NCBI GenBank assembly: GCA_026985075.1
Contig: JALSQX010000053.1
Span: 1 to 64,000 of the forward strand
Source of the DNA: Blastocatellia bacterium
GTDB taxonomy: Bacteria > Acidobacteriota > Blastocatellia > HR10 > J050
Reading direction: 5' to 3'
DNA length: 64,000 bases
Part shown: in pieces, positions 55,900 through 64,000 of the stretch
How the letters are laid out: each line of letters begins with the position of its first letter
How positions within the stretch are numbered: position 1 is the stretch's first letter
The notes under the pieces: generated by a model
What the model was told of the DNA's origin: nothing
Database searches by the model: none
What the model saw: only the letters and a program-made list of their open reading frames with translations
Made by a program: the position numbers and the translations under genes

Positions 55900-56739
55900 T
55901 CAGGTGGCACGGTTTCTGGGGGACGGCGAAGGTGACAGCGAATCGCCGCGCGACTGAAGCCACTCGGGGAGTTGGCTGACGTCCTCGAGGACTACATTCA
56001 CCGACGACGTCACCGTGGTCAAAACCTCCGGGCGAAACTTCCCCGTTTTCACCAACGCCCCTTGCATTCCACACCGTTGCGCGGCCAGAACGTCGAATTC
56101 TACATCATCACCGACCATGAGCACCCGTTCAGGGGAAGCCCCCACGTCCAGAAGCGCCATACGGAAAAAGACCGGGTTGGGCTTCCCGAACACCATCTCG
56201 CACTGAACGTCCGCTCCATACTCGAGGGCGGTCACAAATGCTCCAGCATCCAGACGATACCCCTCACGAGCGCGCCAGCGCCGATTACGCTGCAGGGCGA
56301 CCAGCTTCGCGCCGTTCAGCAAGGCCCGCAGTCCCCGATTCAAAAGATGAATACTCCACGCTTCATCCATATCGCCGATGAGAACGAAATCGGCCACCTC
56401 GGTGGACACGAGGGGGAGATCCTGAAGATCCTCGAGTACATCGGGGTGCACCAAAGCGAGAATCCCCTGAAGCACTTCCTGTTGGTGAAACCACCGAGAG
56501 GCGGCTCGAGCGGGCGTGAAAAACCAGGTGCGAGGGACGTCCAGATGCTGCTCCCGGAAGCGGCGCTGTAGGTGTTGACGACTCCTCGTCGTCGTATTGG
56601 TGATGAATCGGACAGGCCAGTCGCGCTGCAGGAGCCAGCGTACCGCATCCACTGCTCCCGGAATCCACTGTCCCTCAACATACAGGGTCCCGTCCAGATC
56701 CAAGAAGATCGCTTCAATCGGTGCGCGCGCTCGTTGCAT
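55900..56739 (-). CDS. HAD-superfamily IIA phosphatase
   Basis: A 279-residue HAD hydrolase of subclass IIA (NagD/LHPP/p-nitrophenylphosphatase-like). Motif I DLDGTLYVEG (nucleophile Asp near residue 13), motif II ITNTTT near 46, motif III KPNPVFF and motif IV GDDVEFDVLAAQRCG. It should dephosphorylate small phospho-metabolites. Start at 56739 has GGAGAGG upstream; an ATG at 56763 is less well placed. Confidence 0.9.
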   Translation of the reverse strand: MQRARAPIEAIFLDLDGTLYVEGQWIPGAVDAVRWLLQRDWPVRFITNTTTRSRQHLQRRFREQHLDVPRTWFFTPARAASRWFHQQEVLQGILALVHPDVLEDLQDLPLVSTEVADFVLIGDMDEAWSIHLLNRGLRALLNGAKLVALQRNRRWRAREGYRLDAGAFVTALEYGADVQCEMVFGKPNPVFFRMALLDVGASPERVLMVGDDVEFDVLAAQRCGMQGALVKTGKFRPEVLTTVTSSVNVVLEDVSQLPEWLQSRGDSLSPSPSPRNRAT

Positions 56740-56809
56740 GGGCACCTCTCCGCAGGGTCTCAACTGAGATCACCCACCCCATTGCAAACCACACGGTCCA
56801 TGCACAAAA

Positions 56810-56837
56810 AGGATACACGCCGAACACCGGATGTCAA
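56810..56837 (-). promoter_or_regulatory. Promoter for the HAD phosphatase
   Basis: Minus strand: perfect TTGACA (56832-56837), 16-base spacer, TATCCT (56810-56815), about 70 bases upstream of the start. Confidence 0.55.
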
Positions 56838-56932
56838 CGCGTCCCCACGGGCTGGTCGATGAACGCGCTCCTCTCAACGAGCAGAGCCCCTATGGATAGG
56901 TCGGCCAAGGCCCCCGAGGCGCATGACGTTGC

Positions 56933-56961
56933 TTGACGCTGTCACTCGAAGATGGTAGACT
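56933..56961 (+). promoter_or_regulatory. Promoter for carD
   Basis: TTGACG (56933-56938), 17 bases, TAGACT (56956-56961). Start near 56968 gives a leader of about 110 bases before the GTG at 57082. It is divergent from the HAD promoter. Confidence 0.65.
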
Positions 56962-57081
56962 AAAAATGCAATCAACACTCATGGTGAAATCGATTTATCA
57001 GTGGCGAGCGAGGTTACATCACCAGAGAGTCAAGGTTTCTCTTGCTCTCGATACGTACTTTCTACTGTCGAGGAGGTAGCT

Positions 57082-57627
57082 GTGGGGTTCAAAGTTGGTC
57101 AAAAAGTCGTGTATCCCAATCACGGTATCGGTATTATTGAGGAGATTTGTACCCGCGAGGTGTGCGATGGAGAATCCAGTGTCTTCTACCACATGCGCAT
57201 TCTATCCACCAATTCGCGGGTCATGGTTCCGGTGAACAACGTCGAAGAGGTGGGATTACGGCCGCCCATCTCCTCGAAGGAATGCGCCCGCTTATTGAAA
57301 GCTCTCGCCGACGACTTTGTGGAACCGGCTAGTGATTGGAAGGATCGGTATAAGACGTTCCTGGAGAAGATGCAGACGGGCGACATCTTCGAAGTTGCGG
57401 AGGTTCTCAAGACACTCGCCTATTTGAACCAGATCAAGCCCCTCTCGTTCCGAGAGAAACGGCTCTTTGAGAAGGCCAGGTACCTCATCGTCTCAGAGAT
57501 TGCCCTCGTCTCCCGTAAGCCAGCCGAGCAGATCGATCCCAAAGTGGAGAATGCCCTTCGGAGCGCGTGCCAGAAGCACTTTGCGCGAAACGGGAAAGCG
57601 CGAGCGGCGGCGGCTTCGACCAAATGA
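57082..57627 (+). CDS. carD: CarD-family transcriptional regulator
   Basis: A 181-residue RNA-polymerase-binding protein. The N-terminal Tudor-like RID domain reads KVGQKVVYPNHGIGIIEEI, followed by an MVPVNNVEEVGLRP strand and a helical DNA-binding C-terminus (FREKRLFEKARYLIVSEIA). CarD proteins stabilise the open complex at rRNA and other housekeeping promoters. The GTG at 57082 is chosen because AGGAGG lies 5 bases upstream and the protein then begins at the RID domain; an upstream in-frame GTG at 57001 would add 27 atypical residues. Confidence 0.9.
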   Translation: MGFKVGQKVVYPNHGIGIIEEICTREVCDGESSVFYHMRILSTNSRVMVPVNNVEEVGLRPPISSKECARLLKALADDFVEPASDWKDRYKTFLEKMQTGDIFEVAEVLKTLAYLNQIKPLSFREKRLFEKARYLIVSEIALVSRKPAEQIDPKVENALRSACQKHFARNGKARAAAASTK

Positions 57628-57694
57628 CGCCGACGAGGGATATCCGAACCTATGACTGCCCTCCTCGAAGAGGGTTGTGTTATCCTTTACATTT

Positions 57695-59059
57695 ATGGAT
57701 GACCCATCGAGTTTCGTCGGATTGATCATCAAAGGGGTTCTCATCCTCCTCCTCGTCTTGGCCAATGGGTTTTTCGTCATTTCCGAGTTTGCGTTCGTCA
57801 CCGTGCGGAAATCTTGGGTGGAGACGTTGTCCCAGAGGGGCGAGCGTCGCGCCAAGACCCTGCTCCGCGTCATTCATAATTTGGACGATTACATTGCCGC
57901 CACCCAGTTGGGCATCACCATCGCCAGTATTGGATTGGGATGGATTGGTGAGCCAGCCCTGGCCGAATTGATTGCTCCACTCTTCGAAGGGCTTCCCTCC
58001 TCACTCCTGACCGTGGGCGCTCGCCACACCGTTGCGGTGGGACTGGCCTTCGCACTGATCACATTCCTTCACGTTGTTCTCGGCGAACTCGCCCCTAAGA
58101 CGCTAGCGCTAGAGCGAACGGAGAAGCTCGCTCTGGCCGTGGCCCGCCCGATGGTCATCTTTTATTATTCGTTCTATCCATTCATCAAGATGCTCAATCG
58201 CTCCGGGGTGCTCTTCCTCAGACTGTTGAATCTCCCTCCCGTTGGGGAGCATCGGGCGATGTACGCCGAAGAGATTCGGCAAATGATCAATATCAGCCGA
58301 GAGCGTGGGCTGCTGGAGGCGCACGCTCACCAATTGATGACGAACGTGTTCGACTTCTCCGATCTGGTCGTTCGCGAAGTGATGCGTTCCCGAGGCGAAG
58401 TCACGGTCATCGAAATCTCGACGCCTCTGGATGAGATCATTGATATCTTCGCGCGAACCGGATACTCGCGATTGCCCGTCTACCGGGGGCAACTGGACAA
58501 CATTGTCGGCGTCCTCTACAGTAAGGACTTGCTGCCCTTGCTGCGGCATCCGGAAAAGATTCGTATCGAATCCCTCCTTCGTTCCCCCTTCTTCGTTCCC
58601 GATGGGGCCTCAGTGGGCGAGGTGTTGCGTGAGATGCTGCAATCAAAGACGCACTTCGCCATCGTCGTCGACGAGTATGGGGCGTTCGAGGGCATCGTCA
58701 CTCTGGAAGACCTTCTGGAAGAACTGGTCGGCGAGATTCGAGACGAACACGACGTGGAAGAGGAAACGCCTATCATGCGGCAACTGGACGGCTCCTGGTT
58801 GATCGATGGAACGCTCAGCGTCCGCGAGGTGAATCGACGTCTCAAGGTGAACATTCCAGAATCCGATGAATACACGACTGTGGCCGGCTTCTTAATGGCC
58901 AAGACGGGGAAACTCCCCACAGTGGGAGAGAAAATCAGGCACGAGAATCTATGTTTCACCATTCGACAGGTCAGGGGACGCCGCCTGTCCCGCATCGAAT
59001 TGAAGGTGCTCCCCCAGACCTGGATGCGATCATCTCCGCCCATCGAGGCCGCTCGATGA
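57695..59059 (+). CDS. CNNM/HlyC-CorC family membrane protein
   Basis: A 454-residue inner-membrane protein. DUF21/CNNM domain with three or four helices ([22 protein letters not shown], then [25 protein letters not shown]), two CBS domains (about residues 205-330; [12 protein letters not shown] and [13 protein letters not shown]), and a C-terminal CorC_HlyC domain ([16 protein letters not shown]). Members are implicated in magnesium or cobalt efflux and resistance. There is no good ribosome-binding site before ATG 57695 or the GTG at 57677. Follows carD by 67 bases, with a short hairpin between. Confidence 0.88.
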   Translation: MDDPSSFVGLIIKGVLILLLVLANGFFVISEFAFVTVRKSWVETLSQRGERRAKTLLRVIHNLDDYIAATQLGITIASIGLGWIGEPALAELIAPLFEGLPSSLLTVGARHTVAVGLAFALITFLHVVLGELAPKTLALERTEKLALAVARPMVIFYYSFYPFIKMLNRSGVLFLRLLNLPPVGEHRAMYAEEIRQMINISRERGLLEAHAHQLMTNVFDFSDLVVREVMRSRGEVTVIEISTPLDEIIDIFARTGYSRLPVYRGQLDNIVGVLYSKDLLPLLRHPEKIRIESLLRSPFFVPDGASVGEVLREMLQSKTHFAIVVDEYGAFEGIVTLEDLLEELVGEIRDEHDVEEETPIMRQLDGSWLIDGTLSVREVNRRLKVNIPESDEYTTVAGFLMAKTGKLPTVGEKIRHENLCFTIRQVRGRRLSRIELKVLPQTWMRSSPPIEAAR

Positions 59060-59149
59060 GCGCGCTCGCCAGTGGGCATCGCTCTGCTGTGGAACCCAAG
59101 CGGGAGAGGAGCGTTTAATACTATCCTATCCGATTCGAGGAAAGGAAGA

Positions 59150-60340
59150 ATGATACAACTCAGTCTACGACAGGCTCTTCTCATCGCCCTGGTCTCGGCC
59201 GTCATTGCGGCTGGCCTGGTTATCGGATATGACCGTTGGATCGAGCGCCATGGCTTGATGGAACCGATGCCGTCCGGCGGTCAGGTTCCCGCCCGCACGG
59301 AGCCAGCGACGCTGAACCCGTCGGATGTCGGAGCCATCACCGATGATGAGCGCAATAATATCGAGGTGTATCAGAAGGTGGCCCCGGGAGTGGTGAACAT
59401 CAGCACGGTGACCTACGTCCGGGATTTCTTCGCCGTCTATCAACGTGAAGGGGGAGGATCCGGCTCCATTATCGACGCGCGGGGATATATCCTCACCAAC
59501 TATCACGTCGTGGAGGGGGCTCGGCGACTCACCGTCACGCTGGCCAACGGACATCAATATCCGGCCCGATATATCGGCGGTGACATCGATACTGACCTGG
59601 CCGTCATCAAGATCGATGCCCCGGAGGAAAAGCTCACTGTCGTCAAGATGGGCGACTCCGACCGGCTGGCGGTGGGACAGAAGGTACTGGCCATTGGGAA
59701 TCCGTTCGGTTTCGCTCATACCCTCACTGAGGGCATCATCAGTGCCCTGGAACGTCCCATCCGGGCACAGAACGGTCAGATCATCGAAGGTGCCATTCAA
59801 ACGGATGCTTCCATCAATCCCGGAAATTCTGGTGGACCCCTCCTCAACTCTCGAGGAGAGATGATCGGTATCAATTCCCAAATCATCACCCCGAACGAGG
59901 GGAGTGTGGGCATCGGATTCGCCATCCCGGTCAATCTCGCCAAACGCATCGTACCCGACCTGATTCAATATGGGCACGTCATTCGTCCCTGGCTGGGCAT
60001 CGTCCCGCTCCCCGTCCCCGTCTCGCTCATCGCCAGCGAACTGGATTTGCCGGTGGACTATGGGGTCATGATCTCGGAGGTGATCGAGGGCGAGGCGGCT
60101 GATCGTGCCGGGATTCGTGGCGGCACGACCCCGGTTCGCTTTCGCGGGCGATTCGTTGGCTACCTGGGCGGCGACATCATCATTGGACTCGCTGGAGAAA
60201 AAGTCACTTCGCTCGATGATATCCGCCGCATCCTCAATCGATATCGGCCCGGCGATACCATTCCCGTGGAGATCGTGCGTCAGGGACGCCGCTTGACGGT
60301 GAACGTCAAACTGACGGCGAAACCTTATCGGGGACAATGA
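59150..60340 (+). CDS. HtrA/DegP-like serine protease (S1C)
   Basis: A 396-residue envelope protease. One N-terminal membrane anchor ([18 protein letters not shown]), trypsin-like domain with triad His in LTNYHVVEG, Asp in DTDLAVIK and Ser in NPGNSGGPL, and one C-terminal PDZ domain (about residues 280-390; [18 protein letters not shown]). It degrades or refolds damaged periplasmic proteins. AAGGAAG lies before the ATG at 59150; the frame extends to 59072 without a ribosome-binding site. Confidence 0.92.
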   Translation: MIQLSLRQALLIALVSAVIAAGLVIGYDRWIERHGLMEPMPSGGQVPARTEPATLNPSDVGAITDDERNNIEVYQKVAPGVVNISTVTYVRDFFAVYQREGGGSGSIIDARGYILTNYHVVEGARRLTVTLANGHQYPARYIGGDIDTDLAVIKIDAPEEKLTVVKMGDSDRLAVGQKVLAIGNPFGFAHTLTEGIISALERPIRAQNGQIIEGAIQTDASINPGNSGGPLLNSRGEMIGINSQIITPNEGSVGIGFAIPVNLAKRIVPDLIQYGHVIRPWLGIVPLPVPVSLIASELDLPVDYGVMISEVIEGEAADRAGIRGGTTPVRFRGRFVGYLGGDIIIGLAGEKVTSLDDIRRILNRYRPGDTIPVEIVRQGRRLTVNVKLTAKPYRGQ

Positions 60341-60405
60341 TCTCGGCGCCCGACCACAGGGCGATGAAGAGGGAGCAGCTCAGGAGAGATCAAAGTGATG
60401 CCCGT

Positions 60406-62148
60406 CTATGATTTGGACTTGGATTCCGATTTGTTCTTGGTGCTCGGACGGACGTCGAGGAATACGCTGAGCCGCTCGCTCCGCTTGGGCCGCCGGAGTT
60501 TCTCCAGGGCTTTGGTCTCGATCTGGCGGATGCGCTCGCGGGTGACGGCGAAGTGACGGCCGATCTCCTCCAACGTATGTTCGACGCCGTCCGGGTCGAG
60601 CCCGAACCGCATTTTGATGACCTTCTCCTCGCGGGCGGTGAGCGTTTTCAACACTTCCTCGATGACATATCGGAGGTTATTGGCCATCACCAGATCGATG
60701 GGATTCGGTGATGTGACATCTTCGATGAACTCGCCGAGGTGATTCCCTTCATCTTCTCCGATCGGCGTCTCCAGGGAAATGGGATCCTGAGCGACTTTGA
60801 GAATCTTGCGCACTTTCCACGAAGGAAGACCAACCCGTTCGGCAACCTCTTCAACAGTGGGCTCGCGCCCCAGTTCCTGGATCAATGAGCGCGTGGCTCG
60901 GGCGATGCGATTCAACGATTCAATCATATGGACGGGCACGCGAATCGTCCGCGCCTGATCGGCGATGGCTCGCGTAATGGCTTGACGGATCCACCAGGTC
61001 GCGTAAGTGGAGAACTTGTGTCCGCGCCGATACTCGAAGCGCTCAACGGCCTTCATCAATCCGATATTCCCCTCCTGGATGAGATCCAGGAACTGAAGAC
61101 CACGATTGGTGTATTTTCGCGCAATAGACACCACCAACCGCAAATTCGCCTCCACCAGCTCATTCTTCGCCTTGGTCACTTCCGCTTCGCTCGTCGTGAT
61201 GATTTCCAGCGAGCGCTTCAGTTCTTCCCGCGACGCCCGACAGCGGTGCTCCAGCTCCACCAGCTTCTGCCGCACGGCGCGCTGTTGTTGCAACCAGCGG
61301 TTGGTCTCGGCACCTTCGCGCCGGGCCCGCTGAATGCGGCGCGTCAATCGCCGATCTTCGCGTTCGGCGGCTTCGATCTCTTTGACCAGGCGCTCGAGGG
61401 ATTCGATCAGGTGATTATAAAACGCGCGCGTGAAATCCAGTCGTCGAATATGTCGCGACATTTCGACGCGCGCTCGCGCCAGTTTCCAGCGACGAGCGCG
61501 GCGCGTTTTCTCGTTTCGCCCCAGCGAAGAGGTCCTCTGCTGTTGATCGTATAATCGCCGCCACCGCCGAGCAGCTCGCTTGATGGCTTCGATCGTCTGG
61601 AAGAACTCTCGATGCGCCCCCCGATCGCTGAGGCCATTCTCTGCCGGGCCCGACTCGGGAAGGTGGATGACGTCACGGAGATGGAGATCTCCTCGGGCCA
61701 CGCGTTGTCCGGCATCGACCACCCATTCAGCGACGATGCCCAGTCGGGAGAGCGTCTTGCGCGCGCGTCGACGACCGCGCTCGATTCGCTTGGCAATAGC
61801 GATTTCCCCCTGGCGATCGAGGAGCGGGACGACCGCCATCTCGCGCAAGTAGATGCGCACCGGATCATTCAGATTCTCCGGTTCCTCCAGAGGAGGCAAC
61901 TCGCTTCGCTCTTCGGACACGCCCTCTCGATCGCTGGTGAAGGTCTCTCCGATCTCATCATCCTCCACGGGAATCCCCGCGGCATCGATCCTCTCCAGAA
62001 TGGCCTCAATATCATCGGGCGAATCGATCTCTTCTGGGAGAATCCGATTGATGTCATCATAGGTGAGATAGGATTTCTCCCTTCCCAATTCGAGCAAGCG
62101 ATCGATCTCGTCGCGGTATCTGTCCTCCGGTGCCATCTCCAACCCCAT
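60406..62148 (-). CDS. rpoD: RNA polymerase primary sigma factor RpoD (sigma-70)
   Basis: A 580-residue housekeeping sigma factor. Region 1.1-like start ([20 protein letters not shown]), region 1.2 ([17 protein letters not shown]), a non-conserved region rich in Arg, region 2 ([25 protein letters not shown] and the RPODML-type [14 protein letters not shown]), region 3 and region 4 helix-turn-helix ([18 protein letters not shown]). It lies 30 bases downstream of dnaG in the same direction, the classical dnaG-rpoD order. ATG at 62136 is an alternative start. Confidence 0.96.
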   Translation of the reverse strand: MGLEMAPEDRYRDEIDRLLELGREKSYLTYDDINRILPEEIDSPDDIEAILERIDAAGIPVEDDEIGETFTSDREGVSEERSELPPLEEPENLNDPVRIYLREMAVVPLLDRQGEIAIAKRIERGRRRARKTLSRLGIVAEWVVDAGQRVARGDLHLRDVIHLPESGPAENGLSDRGAHREFFQTIEAIKRAARRWRRLYDQQQRTSSLGRNEKTRRARRWKLARARVEMSRHIRRLDFTRAFYNHLIESLERLVKEIEAAEREDRRLTRRIQRARREGAETNRWLQQQRAVRQKLVELEHRCRASREELKRSLEIITTSEAEVTKAKNELVEANLRLVVSIARKYTNRGLQFLDLIQEGNIGLMKAVERFEYRRGHKFSTYATWWIRQAITRAIADQARTIRVPVHMIESLNRIARATRSLIQELGREPTVEEVAERVGLPSWKVRKILKVAQDPISLETPIGEDEGNHLGEFIEDVTSPNPIDLVMANNLRYVIEEVLKTLTAREEKVIKMRFGLDPDGVEHTLEEIGRHFAVTRERIRQIETKALEKLRRPKRSERLSVFLDVRPSTKNKSESKSKS

Positions 62149-62178
62149 TACTCCGCCATATTATGCTGAGGCGACAGA

Positions 62179-64000
62179 CTACGCGTCAACCTCGACCATT
62201 GGTCGCGAACGCATCTGGGCAAGCCGGTTGGAGAGTTCCAGCTTGCGCAACAGCAATTGATTATATGATGCCACATCGTGCCGTTGTTGAGCCTGTTCGA
62301 TCTCCCACTGCACTTTGTTCAAGTCATGTTCCAACTGTCGCTGCTGGAGACTGACCAGACACCCTCGAGCCTCACGATAGACCCTCTCCTCATCGGGCTC
62401 TCCCCCGGTGATCAACGCCCTCTCCAACACATCGAGCAGCATTCGATCTTGCTCGAATGCGGACGCCAGTGTGGCATAGGTCAATGGCTCTCCGCGCTCC
62501 AGACGAGCGAGAATCTCCTCGAATAAAGGATAGGTCGTCGTCATGGCGAGAGCCGCGCGACTCGCCCGCAACTCATCTTTGAGCCGAGTGGCCACCGAGG
62601 GATGATGCAACAAGATGCGGAGCAGCAATGTCTCCGCCTGCGTCACCAGCCCGCGCGAGGTGACCGCTTCCTCGGCCGTCGGTTCCTGCTGATCGGACGT
62701 CGCCGAACGAGATCCTGGTTCGCGCAGACGGCGCATCGAGCGACGGATCTCTTCTTGGACGAGTTGAGGGTCAAGCATCAGACGGCGGGCGACGCGATCC
62801 CCACTGGCGGCCCGCTCAATGCGATCGGGAATGAGCACCAGATAGGGCAGAATCTCGCTCAATGCTCGAGCTCGAGCCCGGGGCTCGCTGAGATCTACAG
62901 CCTCGGTCGCTTGAGCGATGACGAAATCGAGGTAAGTTGGCGCTCGATCGACCAACTGTTCGTAGGCGGCACGGCCAGAGCGACGAATGAACGAGTCGGG
63001 GTCTTCTCCTCGGGGAAGCGTGAGCACGCGAACGTCGAATCCATGTTGGACCAGCATTTGTAGACTTCTCAGCACCGCCGCGCGGCCCGCCGGATCCGGA
63101 TCGAAGTTCACCACAACCTTACGCGCGTAGCGCCTCAAGAGCATCGCCTGAGCCTCGGTCAAGGCCGTTCCCAACGAGGCGACAACATGCTGTATGCCCG
63201 CCTGAAAGGGGATGAGAAAATCGAAATAGCCTTCGACGAGAATGACATACCCAGCCTGACGAATGGCCTCGCGCGCATAACTCAATCCGAACAGATGGTG
63301 TCCCTTGGTGTAGACGGCGGTATCGGGCGAGTTGACATACTTGGGGACGCGATCGGACGATGCGTCGTCCAGGATGCGCCCACCAAAGGCGACCACGCGT
63401 CCCTGTGAATCAGTGATGGGCATCATAATCCGCCCGCGAAAGCGATCATAATATCCTCGCCCATCGGATCGCCGGACGACGAGTCCACTGCGGATGAGAT
63501 GCTCTTCGGGCACACCCCGCCGTCGCAAGAACGTCGATAGAGCATCCCAGCTGGATGGGGCATATCCCAAACCCATCTGTTCGATGAGGTCGGCGCTCAC
63601 CCCACGTCGATGCCAATATTGAAGCGCTTTTTGACCCTGAGGAGTCTGAAGGTTTTGGTGAAAAAAATCTCGCGCCCACTCATTGATGCGCAGCAACTGC
63701 TCGCGCCACTGACGGCGCTGTTGGGCTCGGTCATATTCTGACCCTTTCGATGGCATCGGGATGGGAATGCCGCTCTTCTCGGCGACCAGACGAACGGCCT
63801 CGGGGAAGTCACACCCCTCCATGCGCATCACGAAGCTGAACACATCTCCCCCTTGACCGCATCCGAAGCACTTGAAGATCTGCTTCCCAGGATGCACGTG
63901 GAACGACGGCGTTTTCTCTCGGTGAAAGGGACACAAAGCTACATAGTTGGCCCCGCGCTTCTTGAGAGTGACATAGTCTGAGATAATTCGAACTATATCC
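62179..64000 (-). CDS. dnaG: DNA primase DnaG, N-terminus cut by window edge
   Basis: At least 606 residues; the frame is open to the right edge, so about ten N-terminal residues are missing. CHC2 zinc finger (CPFH, then CFGCGQGG), catalytic core, TOPRIM region (VILVEGYFDFL then NFDPDPAGRAA) and a C-terminal DnaB-binding region. It makes RNA primers for replication. The first visible residues read DIVRIISDYVTLKKRG, so starting at the TTG at 63936 would be wrong. Confidence 0.95.
   Translation of the reverse strand, partial: DIVRIISDYVTLKKRGANYVALCPFHREKTPSFHVHPGKQIFKCFGCGQGGDVFSFVMRMEGCDFPEAVRLVAEKSGIPIPMPSKGSEYDRAQQRRQWREQLLRINEWARDFFHQNLQTPQGQKALQYWHRRGVSADLIEQMGLGYAPSSWDALSTFLRRRGVPEEHLIRSGLVVRRSDGRGYYDRFRGRIMMPITDSQGRVVAFGGRILDDASSDRVPKYVNSPDTAVYTKGHHLFGLSYAREAIRQAGYVILVEGYFDFLIPFQAGIQHVVASLGTALTEAQAMLLRRYARKVVVNFDPDPAGRAAVLRSLQMLVQHGFDVRVLTLPRGEDPDSFIRRSGRAAYEQLVDRAPTYLDFVIAQATEAVDLSEPRARARALSEILPYLVLIPDRIERAASGDRVARRLMLDPQLVQEEIRRSMRRLREPGSRSATSDQQEPTAEEAVTSRGLVTQAETLLLRILLHHPSVATRLKDELRASRAALAMTTTYPLFEEILARLERGEPLTYATLASAFEQDRMLLDVLERALITGGEPDEERVYREARGCLVSLQQRQLEHDLNKVQWEIEQAQQRHDVASYNQLLLRKLELSNRLAQMRSRPMVEVDA

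Noticed and set aside
60341-60405. Hairpin CGCCC/GGGCG between htrA and rpoD as bidirectional terminator
   Set aside because: The stem is only 5 bp with a 7-base loop and no T run on either strand, so it is too weak to list.
1-64000. tRNA-Sec or selA/selB/selD in the window
   Set aside because: No protein or RNA of the selenocysteine machinery was recognised; it must be elsewhere if the UGA reading is right.
1-64000. CRISPR arrays, insertion sequences or prophage genes
   Set aside because: No spaced direct repeats, transposase, integrase or phage structural genes were seen.

Overview
The window looks like a chromosomal segment of an Acidobacteriota bacterium. This is inferred from gene content, not from a marker search: an orphan duplicated MacB-type permease of the ADOP class, a large Oar-like TonB-dependent receptor with an N-terminal carboxypeptidase-regulatory domain, a fused E1 alpha-beta dehydrogenase, a YpdA-type bacillithiol-linked flavoprotein and generally GC-rich codon use. 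No rRNA, tRNA, insertion sequence, prophage or CRISPR array was seen. Genes touch both window ends: the tail of an AraC-type regulator at the left and dnaG, cut off before its start codon, at the right.

Layout. 1-3.2 kb: end of an AraC regulator, then an ADOP permease. 3.3-8.9 kb (minus): a phospho-signalling block with two zinc-ribbon/FHA proteins (one a Ser/Thr kinase), an RDD membrane protein, an FHA-GAF-PP2C phosphatase and a methyltransferase. 9.0-13 kb: ferritin-like protein, YpdA, purM-purN, SlyD-like isomerase. 13.1-16.4 kb (minus): MMPL/RND transporter with a LolA-like lipoprotein. 16.8-18.1 kb: homoserine dehydrogenase. 18.2-20.6 kb: a promoter and a four-gene redox operon (HAO-like cupin, 2Fe-2S ferredoxin, ferritin-like diiron protein, 2x4Fe-4S ferredoxin). 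20.7-36.2 kb: a tightly packed catabolic operon ending in a glycine-reductase-like selenoprotein system. 36.3-50.6 kb: TonB receptor, then a sugar/polyol-type catabolic set (aldolase, dehydrogenase, kinase, aldehyde dehydrogenase, cupin, Na+ symporter with a tiny membrane partner, hydrolase) and a GntR/FCD regulator. 51-57 kb (minus): SelW-like selenoprotein, subtilase, fused E1, YbjQ, HAD phosphatase. 57-64 kb: carD, a CorC/HlyC protein, an HtrA protease, rpoD and dnaG.

Main discovery. Four genes contain an in-frame UGA that must be read as selenocysteine to give full-length family members: grdA (30334-30336), two grdB copies (31789-31791 and 34576-34578) and a SelW/Rdx-like protein on the minus strand (51211-51213). 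Both grdB UGAs are followed after exactly 11 nt by a 6-bp stem with the same 5-nt loop, and two base pairs covary between the copies. The Grd set is grdC - thioredoxin - grdA - grdB1 - grdE1 - grdB2 - grdE2, with no grdD in the window. Both GrdE proteins appear to lack the cysteine at which classical GrdE is cleaved to make a pyruvoyl group. This suggests a Grd-type selenoenzyme that does not bind an amino substrate through a Schiff base and may act on something other than glycine, sarcosine or betaine.

How the genes may work together (inference): outer-membrane uptake by the TonB receptor, inner-membrane transport by DMT, MFS and SSS carriers, hydrolysis or deamination by M20, cyclase-family and amidohydrolase enzymes, oxidation by zinc dehydrogenases, and reductive cleavage by the thioredoxin-fed Grd module. 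Control may come from the GntR/FCD regulator at 49.8 kb. The substrate cannot be named from sequence alone.
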